From assembly GCA_017416795.1 (NCBI GenBank), contig JAFQBD010000068.1, positions 1-64,000 on the forward strand: 64,000 nt of DNA, given 5' to 3'. Of this stretch, positions 53,718 through 62,161 are shown in pieces. Source of the stretch: Bacillota bacterium. GTDB taxonomy: Bacteria; Bacillota; Clostridia; Peptostreptococcales; Anaerovoracaceae. The notes beneath the pieces were generated by a model, which had not been told where the DNA came from, made no database searches, and saw nothing but the letters and a program-made list of their open reading frames with translations. The translations under genes were made by a program, and so were the position numbers. Each line of letters starts with the position of its first letter. Position 1 is the stretch's first letter.

Positions 53718-54233
53718 ATGTTATCAAAGAAGATCGTAGAAATGCTCAATGCACAGGTAAACGCTGAATTCTACTCAGCTTATCTCTATCTGGACATGGC
53801 AAATTATTATAAAGACGAAGGTCTCGACGGATACTTCAACTGGTACAAGATCCAGGCTCAGGAAGAAAGAGACCATGCAGTTCTGTTCATGGAATATCTG
53901 CAGCAGAACGGTGAAGCAGTAGTACTTGATGCTATCGCTAAGCCGGACAAGGAATTCAAGGAATTCATCGATCCTCTGAAGGCAGGAGCAGAACACGAAA
54001 GAGTAGTAACTGCACTGATCAATGATATCTATGCAGTAGCTTACGAAGAAAAAGACTTCAGAACTATGCAGTTCCTCGACTGGTTCGTTAAGGAACAGGC
54101 TGAAGAAGAAGACAATGCTGATGACAACGTTAAGAAGTTCGAACTGTTCGGAGGCGACAGCAGAAGCCTTTATGAACTGGATCTGGAAATGGCTGCAAGA
54201 GTTTATACTGCACCATCACTGGTTATCGGCTAA
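53718..54233 (+). CDS. ftnA: Non-heme ferritin
   Basis: 171 residues, four-helix bundle that oxidises and stores iron in a 24-mer. Ferroxidase residues are visible: E in VNAEFYSAYLYLDMA near residue 17, E/H in QEERDHA near 50-53, E in AEHERVV near 94 and QAEEEDNADDN near 127. No heme-ligand Met at the bacterioferritin position. Start at 53718 (MLSKKIVEMLN) with AAGGAGG 8 nt upstream; 13 more in-frame residues upstream have no site. Monocistronic, own promoter and terminator. Confidence 0.95.
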   Translation: MLSKKIVEMLNAQVNAEFYSAYLYLDMANYYKDEGLDGYFNWYKIQAQEERDHAVLFMEYLQQNGEAVVLDAIAKPDKEFKEFIDPLKAGAEHERVVTALINDIYAVAYEEKDFRTMQFLDWFVKEQAEEEDNADDNVKKFELFGGDSRSLYELDLEMAARVYTAPSLVIG

Positions 54234-54248
54234 TAAGGCAAAAGAAAG

Positions 54249-54274
54249 CCCGGGTATTTCTACCCGGGTTTTTT
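54249..54274. terminator. Terminator between ferritin and hydantoinase
   Basis: CCCGGGTA / TACCCGGG, 8-bp perfect stem, TTTC loop, six T on the plus strand; on the minus strand CTTTCTTTT follows, so it may serve both convergent genes. Confidence 0.88.
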
Positions 54275-54298
54275 AATGCACAAGGCTTGAATTTCGAT

Positions 54299-55726
54299 TT
54301 AGAATTCTGGGCTCTTGAACTTAACTTTCTTACACTTAACGAACTGTCCGTCGCCCTTTTCACCAACGTAGTCCTTGCCGTCGAATACCAGCTTACCTCT
54401 GCAGTAAGTAGCAACAGGATATCCCTTGAATTCAACGTTTTCCCAAACAGTGTGGTCGAGAGCTCCGTGCTGGTTTTCAGCATTCTTAACAACGAACTTC
54501 TTCTTAGGGTCGTAGATAACGATGTCAGCGTCCAGACCAACTTCGATAGCGCCCTTGCAGTAGTCGATACCAAACAGCTTAGCTGGGTTAGTAGCGGAGA
54601 TTTCTACTGCCTTTTCGAAGGAGATTCTTCCCTTGTTAGCTTCTGACAGGATGTAAGGGTACATGTTTTCGATACCAGCGCATCCGTTAGGGATTGTTGT
54701 GAAGTTACCAGGAGTTCCGTCTTTCTTAGTGATTCCCCAGTCTTTTTCTGACTGTAAGAATGGGCAGTGGTCTGTAGCCAGAGTTGATACAGCACCAGTC
54801 TTGATTCCATTCCACAGAGCATCCTGGGAAGCCTTACCCTTCATTGGAGGTGAGCATACGAAGTCGCGAGCTCTAAGTCCATTTTCAGGGATTCCGTTCT
54901 TATAAACGTCCTTAGTCAGTGACAGGTACTGAGGGCAAGTTTCTGCGAAGATAGGATAACCTTCTGCTCTTGCATCAGCAACAGCCTTAACGCCCTGTTC
55001 GTTGTCCAGATGAACGATATACAGTGAAGCGCCTGCCATCTTAGCCAGGTTGATTGCTCTTACGCAAGCTTCTCCTGCAACGTCTTCATTCTTAGTTACA
55101 TAGTGCCACCATGCTTCAGTCTTACCTTCAGCCAGGCACTTCTTGATCAGTGCATCATTTACATGCTTGTTTTCAGCGTGTACTCCAACGAGAGCGCCAA
55201 CCTTAGCAGCATGCTGTAATGTTTCATAGAACTGACCATCATCTACGCCGAAATCATAAACCATGAATACCTTGAAGGAAGTAACTCCCTGCTTGATACA
55301 TTCGTCCATTGATGCCAGCATTTCAGGAGTAGTTACGTCGCCTACACCGATGTGATAGGAGTAGTCAACTGCAGGACCATCTTCCTTACAGATAGCATCT
55401 CTTCTTGCCAGAGCAGCGTCCATAGTTTCGCCAACACCCTGGAGAACGAAGTCAAATACTGTAGTAGTACCGCCGCAAGCAGCAGCTCTTGTTCCTGTGA
55501 AGTAGTCGTCAGTTGAGATTGTTCCGCCGAAAGGCATAGCCAGATGAGTATGACCATCGATAGCGCCAGGAAGGATCATCTTACCTTTTGCATCTACAAC
55601 TTCTGTCTTCTTTCCAGGCTTCAGGTTTGCGCCGATGGCAGTGATTTTGCCGTTCTTAACTGCTACGTCAGCTTTGAATGACGCCTTAGCTGTTACGACT
55701 GTGCCGCCTTTGATCAATAAATCCAT
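54299..55726 (-). CDS. hydA: D-hydantoinase/dihydropyrimidinase
   Basis: 475 residues, cyclic amidohydrolase, opens hydantoin or dihydropyrimidine rings. Metal site complete: DGHTHLA near residue 58, the carboxylated Lys in TSFKVFMVYD near 148, H in VGVHAENK near 181, H in YIVHLDNE near 237, D in LATDHCPF near 316. The upstream NCS1 permease gene points to uptake and hydrolysis of hydantoins, dihydrouracil or allantoin-like compounds. The neighbouring carbamoylase or ureidopropionase needed for the next step is absent here. AGGAGG 8 nt upstream. Codon use is of the highly expressed type. Confidence 0.93.
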   Translation of the reverse strand: MDLLIKGGTVVTAKASFKADVAVKNGKITAIGANLKPGKKTEVVDAKGKMILPGAIDGHTHLAMPFGGTISTDDYFTGTRAAACGGTTTVFDFVLQGVGETMDAALARRDAICKEDGPAVDYSYHIGVGDVTTPEMLASMDECIKQGVTSFKVFMVYDFGVDDGQFYETLQHAAKVGALVGVHAENKHVNDALIKKCLAEGKTEAWWHYVTKNEDVAGEACVRAINLAKMAGASLYIVHLDNEQGVKAVADARAEGYPIFAETCPQYLSLTKDVYKNGIPENGLRARDFVCSPPMKGKASQDALWNGIKTGAVSTLATDHCPFLQSEKDWGITKKDGTPGNFTTIPNGCAGIENMYPYILSEANKGRISFEKAVEISATNPAKLFGIDYCKGAIEVGLDADIVIYDPKKKFVVKNAENQHGALDHTVWENVEFKGYPVATYCRGKLVFDGKDYVGEKGDGQFVKCKKVKFKSPEF

Positions 55727-55760
55727 AACTTTATTCCTCCTTTTTTATTTTGATAATAGT

Positions 55761-55796
55761 AGGAGCCTTTGGGTCTCAAAGGCTCCTGTGTTTTTT
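55761..55796. other. Hairpin between permease and hydantoinase genes
   Basis: AGGAGCCTTTG (55761-55771) / CAAAGGCTCCT (55777-55787), 11-bp perfect stem. The T-run (55791-55796) is on the plus strand, opposite to both genes. On their own strand the stem is followed by ACTATTATC only, so it may be a processing or stabilising element, or stop antisense transcripts. Confidence 0.55.
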
Positions 55797-55861
55797 AATA
55801 TGCAGGAAATGTCACTAAAGATATTTCCGTAATATCAATGTTCTATAAAGTTTTTATAGAA

Positions 55862-57433
55862 TTAAGCTCTTTCTGTGAAAGCTTCGTGTTCTTCTTCAGT
55901 TACGAATGACTTGCCAGCCAGTGAAGTCTTCATCAGGATTACGTATACTATGAAACCTACTACGAATGACCATACATAGTTGATTGAGTTGATGAATCCG
56001 AAGAATGCACCGGATGCTCCGAAGTAAGTCAGCAGTGGCAGGATAAATGCTACTACCCATGCGATGATAGCTGCCCAGTTGATACCGTTTGAGTACCAGT
56101 ACTTGCCGCCTTCTCCTACGAACAGACCTGCAACATCAACTCTCTTCTGCTTGCATACGAAGTAGTCTGCGATGAAGATAGCTGCGATAGGTGACAGGAT
56201 AGTTCCGTAAGCGTTCATCCAAGTGAAGTATGCTGCACCGGAACCATAGATCCACCAAGCCTGCAGGATGAAGAACGCGATGATGATTGTGATAACAACG
56301 CCCATCTTGTAGCTGATCTTCTTAGGGTTGATGTTGGAGATTCCGTTAGCAGGTGCTACTACGTTAGCTGCTACGCAAGTAGTTACTGTAGCCATTACAA
56401 CGCCGATAGCTGAGATGATTACAGCCAGCTTGCTGTCGATGTAGTAGAATACGCCAGTTGGGTCGAACATTGCTGTTCCCAGAGCCAGCTTAGTAGCCTG
56501 TGCGAAGTATGCACCGATGAATGCGCAGATTGCCATTGGCAGCGGCATTCCGTAGAGCTGACCTCTGAACTGGTCTTTCTGTGACTTAGCATATCTTGAG
56601 AAGTCAGGGATGTTCAGAGCCATTGTAGCCCAGAATGCGATGTTACCCATCAGACCGCCCATGTATACGTTCCACATACCGCCTGATGCTTCGATCAGAG
56701 CTGTGTCGTTAGGCTGCTGCATTACTTCCCAGAATCCATATCCAGCGTCCTTAGCCAGACCAGCTGCCCACAGGAGCAGAGCGATCATAACTACGATGAG
56801 GATAGGTCCGCCGATGTTCTGAACCCACTTGATCTGGTCCATACCAGTGTATGCGATCCAAGCGATGAACAGGATGAAGATAACGTAACCAATGAACTGT
56901 CCCATTGCTACAGTCTGGATTCCGCCCCATGAAGGGAGTCCGATTGTCCAAGTAGCATCGAGGAACTTAGGAGCAACGAGGCTGATGATAGCTGCAACAG
57001 CGCCGCCGCCTACCCATGCCTGTACTGATGTCCATCCGCAGGCAGTGATCGCTCTCAGGATAGCTGGGAGCTGAGCACCTCTAGTACCGAATGTCAGTCT
57101 AGCAAACAGTGGGAATGGGATACCGTACTTAGTACCGATCTGTGAGTTCAGCTGGATAGGGATCAGGATGATCAAGTTACCCAGTGCTACGTTCAGTACT
57201 GCCAGCCATGGGGATACGCCCATACCGATAAGTCCGGATGAAAGTGATAATGATGGAATACAAATTGACATTCCAACCCACAGCATAGTGATGCTGTATG
57301 TAGTCCAGTTTCTCTGTGAAACTGATGTAGGAGCCAGGTCTTCATTGTAGTACTTTGATGACACCAGTTCCGCACGAGCCGCATCTGTTAATTCGAACAG
57401 GCCGCCCTTTTCAACTTGTGTGTACGTTGACAT
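55862..57433 (-). CDS. NCS1 family cytosine/purine/hydantoin permease
   Basis: 523 residues, 12 membrane helices. NCS1 markers: a leading LTDAARAELVSSKYYNEDLAPT region as in Mhp1-like and allantoin permeases, GVSPWLAVLNVALGN near residue 65, IGTKYGIPFPLFARLTFGTRGAQLP near 100 (here over two segments) and NIPDFSRYAKSQ near 270, the Na+/substrate helix. Probable cation-coupled import of hydantoin, uracil, cytosine or allantoin. The hydantoinase lies 135 nt downstream on the same strand, separated by a hairpin. GGAGGTG 6-7 nt upstream. Confidence 0.92.
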   Translation of the reverse strand: MSTYTQVEKGGLFELTDAARAELVSSKYYNEDLAPTSVSQRNWTTYSITMLWVGMSICIPSLSLSSGLIGMGVSPWLAVLNVALGNLIILIPIQLNSQIGTKYGIPFPLFARLTFGTRGAQLPAILRAITACGWTSVQAWVGGGAVAAIISLVAPKFLDATWTIGLPSWGGIQTVAMGQFIGYVIFILFIAWIAYTGMDQIKWVQNIGGPILIVVMIALLLWAAGLAKDAGYGFWEVMQQPNDTALIEASGGMWNVYMGGLMGNIAFWATMALNIPDFSRYAKSQKDQFRGQLYGMPLPMAICAFIGAYFAQATKLALGTAMFDPTGVFYYIDSKLAVIISAIGVVMATVTTCVAANVVAPANGISNINPKKISYKMGVVITIIIAFFILQAWWIYGSGAAYFTWMNAYGTILSPIAAIFIADYFVCKQKRVDVAGLFVGEGGKYWYSNGINWAAIIAWVVAFILPLLTYFGASGAFFGFINSINYVWSFVVGFIVYVILMKTSLAGKSFVTEEEHEAFTERA

Positions 57434-57477
57434 AAAACACCTCCATTAAAGATTTATATAATTGAATAAATTATAAC

Positions 57478-57512
57478 GTAGTAATTATACTACAAGTCAT
57501 TCGAAAATGTAA
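57478..57512 (-). promoter_or_regulatory. Promoter of the permease-hydantoinase unit with an operator-like repeat
   Basis: Minus strand TTACAT (57512-57507), 17-nt spacer, TATAAT (57489-57484). GTAGT-AATTAT-ACTAC (57478-57493) is an inverted repeat that covers the -10 box. A second A+T palindrome, TATTATTTT/AAAATAATA, lies at 57534-57555 upstream. Confidence 0.65.
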
Positions 57513-57621
57513 CTAGTTTTTTCTCAGTTTTGTTATTATTTTCTGAAAAATAATAGAAACCTATTCAAATGGTATAAACTTCGGATAAAGACCGCTATAT
57601 ATAGGGTCTTAAAATCAGCAT

Positions 57622-57649
57622 TTGCAAAATCACTACCTTTATATATAAT
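57622..57649 (+). promoter_or_regulatory. Promoter of nth
   Basis: TTGCAA (57622-57627), 16-nt spacer, TATAAT (57644-57649), 25 nt before the ATG. Confidence 0.6.
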
Positions 57650-57673
57650 TAATATTACGACGGAGGTGAACTT

Positions 57674-58306
57674 ATGGCTTTTTCCAAGAAGAAAACGACA
57701 GAGATCCTGGATAGATTGAGAACAGAATATCCCGATGCGGAGTGTGCTTTGCATCATAAGAATACATATGAATTGATAATAGCCGTAGCACTTTCTGCGC
57801 AGACGACCGATAAGAGCGTCAACAAGGTGTCGCCGGCATTGTTTGAGGCATATCCCGATGCGGCGGCATTGGCAGAAGCAAGACAGGAAGATGTGATAGA
57901 ATATATCAAGACGATAGGTATGTATAAGACCAAGTCGAAGAACATAATTGCACTGGCGAAGCAGCTTGTCGAGAAGCACGGCGGACAGGTGCCGGAAGAT
58001 TACGATGCTCTTGTGGCTCTGCCGGGAGTAGGCAGAAAGACGGCCAATGTAGTTTTATCTGTGGGATTCGGACAGCAGAGGATAGCAGTGGATACCCATG
58101 TGTTCAGGGTCAGCAACCGCATAGGTTTCGTTTCGGAAAAAGATGTTTTGAAGACGGAACTGGGGCTGATGAAAGTATTGCCTGAAGACAGGTGGTCGGA
58201 AGCTCATCACAGCCTCATATTCCATGGCAGGAACTGCTGCAGCGCGAGAAATCCAAAGTGCGAAGAATGTGCGATCAAGGATCTGTGCAAAAAAGTCGGA
58301 GTATAA
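57674..58306 (+). CDS. nth: Endonuclease III
   Basis: 210 residues, DNA glycosylase and AP lyase for oxidised pyrimidines. Helix-hairpin-helix LPGVGRKTANVV near residue 115 with the catalytic Lys, catalytic Asp in VDTHVFRV near 138, and the C-terminal [4Fe-4S] loop C-x6-C-x2-C-x5-C (NCCSARNPKCEECAIKDLC). Strong GGAGGTGA upstream. Single gene with its own promoter and terminator. Confidence 0.96.
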   Translation: MAFSKKKTTEILDRLRTEYPDAECALHHKNTYELIIAVALSAQTTDKSVNKVSPALFEAYPDAAALAEARQEDVIEYIKTIGMYKTKSKNIIALAKQLVEKHGGQVPEDYDALVALPGVGRKTANVVLSVGFGQQRIAVDTHVFRVSNRIGFVSEKDVLKTELGLMKVLPEDRWSEAHHSLIFHGRNCCSARNPKCEECAIKDLCKKVGV

Positions 58307-58319
58307 AAAGCATAAAGAA

Positions 58320-58359
58320 AGCCCGAACCTCATGATGAGAGGCGCGGGCTCATTTTTTT
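58320..58359 (+). terminator. Terminator of nth
   Basis: AGCCCG / CGGGCT outer stem, CCTC / GAGG inner stem, then CATTTTTTT. Confidence 0.85.
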
Positions 58360-58385
58360 GAATAATTCTCCGTGCGAAGAGAAAA

Positions 58386-58883
58386 TTAATTCCTGCCGCA
58401 GCAGTGCTTGTACTTCTTACCTGATCCGCACGGACAAGGTTCGTTTCTTCCGATCTTCTTTTCTTTAACTACAGTCTTTGACTGCTTGTACTTCTTAGCG
58501 ATTTCCTTCATCTTATCAAGACCCAGGATATCTTCCCACTGAGGCAGACCGTAGAGATAGTCAGCTCCTGCAGCCAGCATGTTGTAGAAGAGTGTTTCAG
58601 GTTCGATCTCGATCTCAACCTTTGAGTTTTCATCGAAACTCTGGAAATCCTGGCTCTTCTTCAGGCTTGTATCGATGCCATCGAGGAATCCCATGTAGAT
58701 AACAGGTCTGATTTCGTTTTCAGCTGCCAGCTCGCCGAGTGTTCCTTCGATCTTCTTAGCAGGATCGTCCAGGATAGCACTGTAAAGCTTAGTTTCAGCT
58801 CCTGCATATTCTTCCCAGAATTCTTCAAATGTTTCTTCTGTCTGGTTTTCGATCAGTTCTTTCCACTGTTCATATAAAGTCAT
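58386..58883 (-). CDS. SEC-C motif protein of unknown function
   Basis: 165 residues. The only recognised part is the C-terminal SEC-C zinc motif ([19 protein letters not shown]), like the end of SecA. The preceding 140 residues are acidic, helical and unrecognised; a central [11 protein letters not shown] segment is the only notable patch. It follows homoserine dehydrogenase by 17 nt on the same strand with AGGAGGT upstream, so it is co-transcribed, though no link in function is known. Confidence 0.8.
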   Translation of the reverse strand: MTLYEQWKELIENQTEETFEEFWEEYAGAETKLYSAILDDPAKKIEGTLGELAAENEIRPVIYMGFLDGIDTSLKKSQDFQSFDENSKVEIEIEPETLFYNMLAAGADYLYGLPQWEDILGLDKMKEIAKKYKQSKTVVKEKKIGRNEPCPCGSGKKYKHCCGRN

Positions 58884-58900
58884 TTATATAACCTCCTGTA

Positions 58901-59875
58901 TTATCTTAAGATAGTTCTTGAGATTTCGATAACGTCTCCCATAACTGCACTTCCTGTAGGAAGAGGACCTGCGCCCTTGCCGTAGAACATCAGATCATCT
59001 ACTGCATTGCCCTTTACGAATACAGCATTGAATTCCTTGTTTATGTTAGCCAGCGGATGAGTTTCGCTGATGTACATAGGACGTACTTCATAGAAGATGC
59101 TGCCGTCTTCTTCTTTCTTAGCATGAGCGATCAGCTTGATCTTGCACTTGTTGGCACGTGCTTCTTCGATCTTTTCTTTAGTGATCTCAGTGATGCCTGT
59201 TGTAGGGATCTCTGTTGGCGGCACATAATGATCGAACATGAGAGCCATCAGGATGGACAGCTTGTTTGCTGCGTCGATACCTTCAACGTCTGCAGTAGGA
59301 TCTGCTTCTGCAAAGCCCAGAGCCTGTGCATCTTTCAGAGCTTCGTCATAGCTCCAGCCTTCTTTTGTCATCATGTGAAGGATATAGTTAGTAGTTCCGT
59401 TGAGGATACCCATAACTTCTTCGAATTTGTTAGCTCTCAGCGGGCCTGTCAGTGTTCCCAGGATAGGGATGCCGCCGCCTACGCTGGCTTCGAACTTGAA
59501 GATGATGTTGTTAGCTTTAGCTGTTTCCATCAGCTTGTGATAGTTGGCAGCTACAGCAGCCTTGTTGGCAGTAACCACGTGCTTGCCGTTTTCCATAGCC
59601 TTCAGCATGAATGATGAAGCAGGCTCGATGCCGCCCAGCAGTTCGATAACGATGTCGATTTCAGGATCGTTGAAGATCACGTCAGGGTCCTGAGTGAACT
59701 TGTCCATAGGTACTTCGATACCTCTGTCTCTTGTAACGTCCTTTTCAAGTATTTTAACGATCTCAACTTTTGTTCCAAGAGTTGACTCGACTTCTGCTCT
59801 GTTCATTTCGAGGGTTTTGTAAGTTCCTGTTCCGATGTTACCCATTCCCAGTAATCCGATTTTTATTGTTTTCAT
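58901..59875 (-). CDS. hom: Homoserine dehydrogenase, short form without ACT domain
   Basis: 324 residues against 400-430 for the regulated enzyme. N-terminal NAD(P) fold with IGLLGMGNIGTGTY near residue 5, VTANKAAVA near 100, and the substrate part with GILNGTTNYIL near 170 and LGFAEADPTADVEGIDAANKL near 195 (in two parts). It ends right after GPLPTGSAVMGDVIEISR, so the C-terminal ACT domain for threonine feedback is missing. Converts aspartate semialdehyde to homoserine. The start at 59875 has GGAGGTTT upstream; a longer reading from 59959 lacks a site. Confidence 0.93.
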   Translation of the reverse strand: MKTIKIGLLGMGNIGTGTYKTLEMNRAEVESTLGTKVEIVKILEKDVTRDRGIEVPMDKFTQDPDVIFNDPEIDIVIELLGGIEPASSFMLKAMENGKHVVTANKAAVAANYHKLMETAKANNIIFKFEASVGGGIPILGTLTGPLRANKFEEVMGILNGTTNYILHMMTKEGWSYDEALKDAQALGFAEADPTADVEGIDAANKLSILMALMFDHYVPPTEIPTTGITEITKEKIEEARANKCKIKLIAHAKKEEDGSIFYEVRPMYISETHPLANINKEFNAVFVKGNAVDDLMFYGKGAGPLPTGSAVMGDVIEISRTILR

Positions 59876-59907
59876 TGGTAAACCTCCATAATAATTCCAG
59901 TCTATCC

Positions 59908-59937
59908 ATAATATCATATCTTCCCATGGGACTTCAA
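59908..59937 (-). promoter_or_regulatory. Promoter of hom
   Basis: Minus strand TTGAAG (59937-59932), 18-nt spacer, TATTAT (59913-59908) with an extended TGA. Confidence 0.6.
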
Positions 59938-60024
59938 CTGAAATTTCAACGATTTTCAATGGTTTGTCTTCACTTTTTTGCCTGCAGGAAGTACAATATG
60001 TAATAGTGAAAGGAGATAATCAAA

Positions 60025-60495
60025 ATGGCTATACACATAGTACTTGTTGAACCTGAGATACCGCCGAACACAGGCAATATCGCCAGAAGTTGTGCTGCTA
60101 CAGGTGCGGCGCTCCACCTTGTCAAGCCTCTGGGCTTCTCCACAGACGACAAGAGCCTCAAGAGAGCGGGACTTGATTACTGGCCGTATGTAGATGTTAC
60201 AGTCCATGAGAGCCTTGATGACTTCATGAAAGAATATGAAGGCAGCAGGATGTTCCTGGCGACCACTAAAGGCGGCAGCATATATACAGATGTAAAATTT
60301 CAAGATGGAGATATGATCCTCTTCGGAAAGGAGACCGCCGGTCTTCCGAGAGACTTCATAGAGGAACATAAGGAAAGCGCCATCAGGATCCCTATGAGCA
60401 AAGATACGCGCCTGCGCTCTTTGAACTTGAGCAACTCTGCCAATATAATACTTTTTGAGGCTTTGAGGCAGCTTGGATTCCCGGAACTTAAGTAA
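60025..60495 (+). CDS. trmL: tRNA (cytidine/uridine(34)-2'-O)-methyltransferase
   Basis: 156 residues, SPOUT knot fold; methylates the wobble ribose of tRNA-Leu. EPEIPPNTGNIARSCAATG near residue 9, LFGKETAGLP near 98, and C-terminal RSLNLSNSANIILFEALRQ near 130 forming the knot and SAM site. AAAGGAG upstream. The gene stands alone between hom (divergent) and rpoN. Confidence 0.95.
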   Translation: MAIHIVLVEPEIPPNTGNIARSCAATGAALHLVKPLGFSTDDKSLKRAGLDYWPYVDVTVHESLDDFMKEYEGSRMFLATTKGGSIYTDVKFQDGDMILFGKETAGLPRDFIEEHKESAIRIPMSKDTRLRSLNLSNSANIILFEALRQLGFPELK

Positions 60496-60537
60496 AAGTG
60501 GGCGAATAATAACGTAAATATTCAAAAAAATCTGAAG

Positions 60538-60566
60538 TTGGCAAAAAACTTGCAATGTGATACAAT
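60538..60566 (+). promoter_or_regulatory. Promoter of rpoN
   Basis: TTGGCA (60538-60543), 17-nt spacer, TACAAT (60561-60566), 19 nt before the ATG. Confidence 0.65.
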
Positions 60567-60584
60567 GACTTCAGAGGTATTTAC

Positions 60585-62063
60585 ATGAGTATGAAGCTTG
60601 GTTATGATCTGACAATCGAACAACAGCAGAAACTTGTGATGACGCCTGAACTTATCCAGGCTATACAGATCCTGCAGTTCAATACACAGGAGCTGGATTC
60701 CTACGTAGAGGAGCAGCTTCTGGTTAATCCTGTCCTGGAACAGATCCAGCCGGAACATAATGACGGTGACAAGGAAGATGGTCAGAATGAAGCTTCGGAG
60801 TATACCGCCAAAGAGCACGAGGAACGAGCCGACCGTTTGGAACGTCAGGAAAGTCCCAAGCCAAAGGATGAAGACTTTGACTGGAAGGAATATGTCAAAG
60901 ACAGACAGTATGATGATGTGAGCTACGGTCAGTGGAACGATAAGAGCGGTGAAGATAAGGAAAATAATTACGAACAGTATGTTTCTTCATCCGATGTCAC
61001 ACTGCCTGAACATCTTATGTTCCAGCTTCAGTTCGCAGCGCCTAAAAAAGACTGCCGCAAGATCGGAAAATATATCATCGAATCTCTCGATGAGAATGGA
61101 TATATGACGGCGACTACAGAAGAAATCGCTGCTGCTATCGGTTCAGATGAAGAGAAGGTGTCAAAGGTACTGAGACTTATACAGACCTTTGATCCGATGG
61201 GAGTCGGGGCCAGAGATCTGGCAGAATGTCTCATCATACAGCTCAGACAGCAGAAGCAGCTTACGGAAGTCTTTGAAAAAGTGATAAGTGAGCATCTTGA
61301 GGATCTTGCCAACAACAGATTATCTGTAATAGCGAAAGATATGGGCATATCTGTCAAGGAAGTCCAGGGTATGTGTGATATCATAAGGACTCTTGAACCT
61401 AAGCCGGGAAGAGGATTTGCGTCGCAGATCGATAATAGATACATAATACCTGATGTGCTGGTAGAGAGAGTGGACGATGAATACGTTGTTACCATCAACG
61501 AGAGCAGCTCTCCGAAACTCATGGTCAGCTCATATTACCGTGATCTTTTGAAAGAAGCAGGCAAGGATGAGGGCCTCAATAAATACTTATCCGAACGCGT
61601 CAACTCTGCACTTTGGCTCATCAAGAGCATAGAACAGAGAAAGCAAACTATATATAATGTAGTGACAGCAGTAATAAAACATCAGAAGGACTTCCTGGAC
61701 AAGGGAAGTAAATTCATGAAGACTCTGACACTTAAGGAGATCGCCGAGGAAGTGGGAATCCACGAATCAACCGTATCGAGATCCATAAACGGCAAATACC
61801 TTCAGTGTCCTAGAGGTGTGTTCGAGATAAAATATTTTTTCTCTGCCGGAGTATCATCGGGAGACGGAGAAGGCATATCGTCAAATAGTATCAAAGAATT
61901 TATCAAAGAAATAGTAGAAACTGAAGACCCTAAATCTCCTTGCAGCGATCAGGCCATGGTAGAGATCCTGGGAGAAAAGGGAATAAATATATCAAGAAGA
62001 ACTGTTGCAAAATACAGAGATGAGATGAATATAGCATCATCATCTAAACGAAGACGTTATTGA
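60585..62063 (+). CDS. rpoN: RNA polymerase sigma-54 factor
   Basis: 492 residues. Region I: Gln/Leu-rich activator-response part (MKLGYDLTIEQQQKL...TPELIQAIQILQ). Region II is acidic (about 55-130). Region III: core-binding domain and the HTH ESTVSRSINGKYLQCPRG near residue 400, ending in the RpoN box RRTVAKYRDEMNIASSSKRRR near 472, which reads the -24 element. Works only with AAA+ enhancer-binding proteins, none of which is encoded here. Directly upstream of gap, where many Firmicutes have cggR; this neighbourhood is known from Clostridia. AGAGGT upstream. Confidence 0.96.
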   Translation: MSMKLGYDLTIEQQQKLVMTPELIQAIQILQFNTQELDSYVEEQLLVNPVLEQIQPEHNDGDKEDGQNEASEYTAKEHEERADRLERQESPKPKDEDFDWKEYVKDRQYDDVSYGQWNDKSGEDKENNYEQYVSSSDVTLPEHLMFQLQFAAPKKDCRKIGKYIIESLDENGYMTATTEEIAAAIGSDEEKVSKVLRLIQTFDPMGVGARDLAECLIIQLRQQKQLTEVFEKVISEHLEDLANNRLSVIAKDMGISVKEVQGMCDIIRTLEPKPGRGFASQIDNRYIIPDVLVERVDDEYVVTINESSSPKLMVSSYYRDLLKEAGKDEGLNKYLSERVNSALWLIKSIEQRKQTIYNVVTAVIKHQKDFLDKGSKFMKTLTLKEIAEEVGIHESTVSRSINGKYLQCPRGVFEIKYFFSAGVSSGDGEGISSNSIKEFIKEIVETEDPKSPCSDQAMVEILGEKGINISRRTVAKYRDEMNIASSSKRRRY

Positions 62064-62071
62064 TCCCATAA

Positions 62072-62094
62072 GGGCAGCAAGGGAGAGAATGCCC
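62072..62094 (+). other. Weak hairpin after rpoN
   Basis: GGGCA / TGCCC with a 13-nt loop, 9 nt after the rpoN stop, no U-tract. Termination is doubtful, so rpoN transcripts may run into gap. A possible gap -10, TATTAT, is at 62134-62139 with a poor -35. Confidence 0.3.
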
Positions 62095-62161
62095 GGGGTT
62101 GATATATATTGTTTATTTATAATTATTGAACGCTATTATATTTCGAGGAGGAGTAAAGAAA

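Noticed and set aside
52724..54233. Ferritin and ferredoxin-nitroreductase as part of the metal-efflux regulon
   Set aside because: Both have their own promoters without the AGTTG-N10-CAACT operator.
53391..54646. Long open frames opposite ferritin and hydantoinase
   Set aside because: They are antisense shadows of strongly coding genes, without ribosome binding sites or recognisable protein features.
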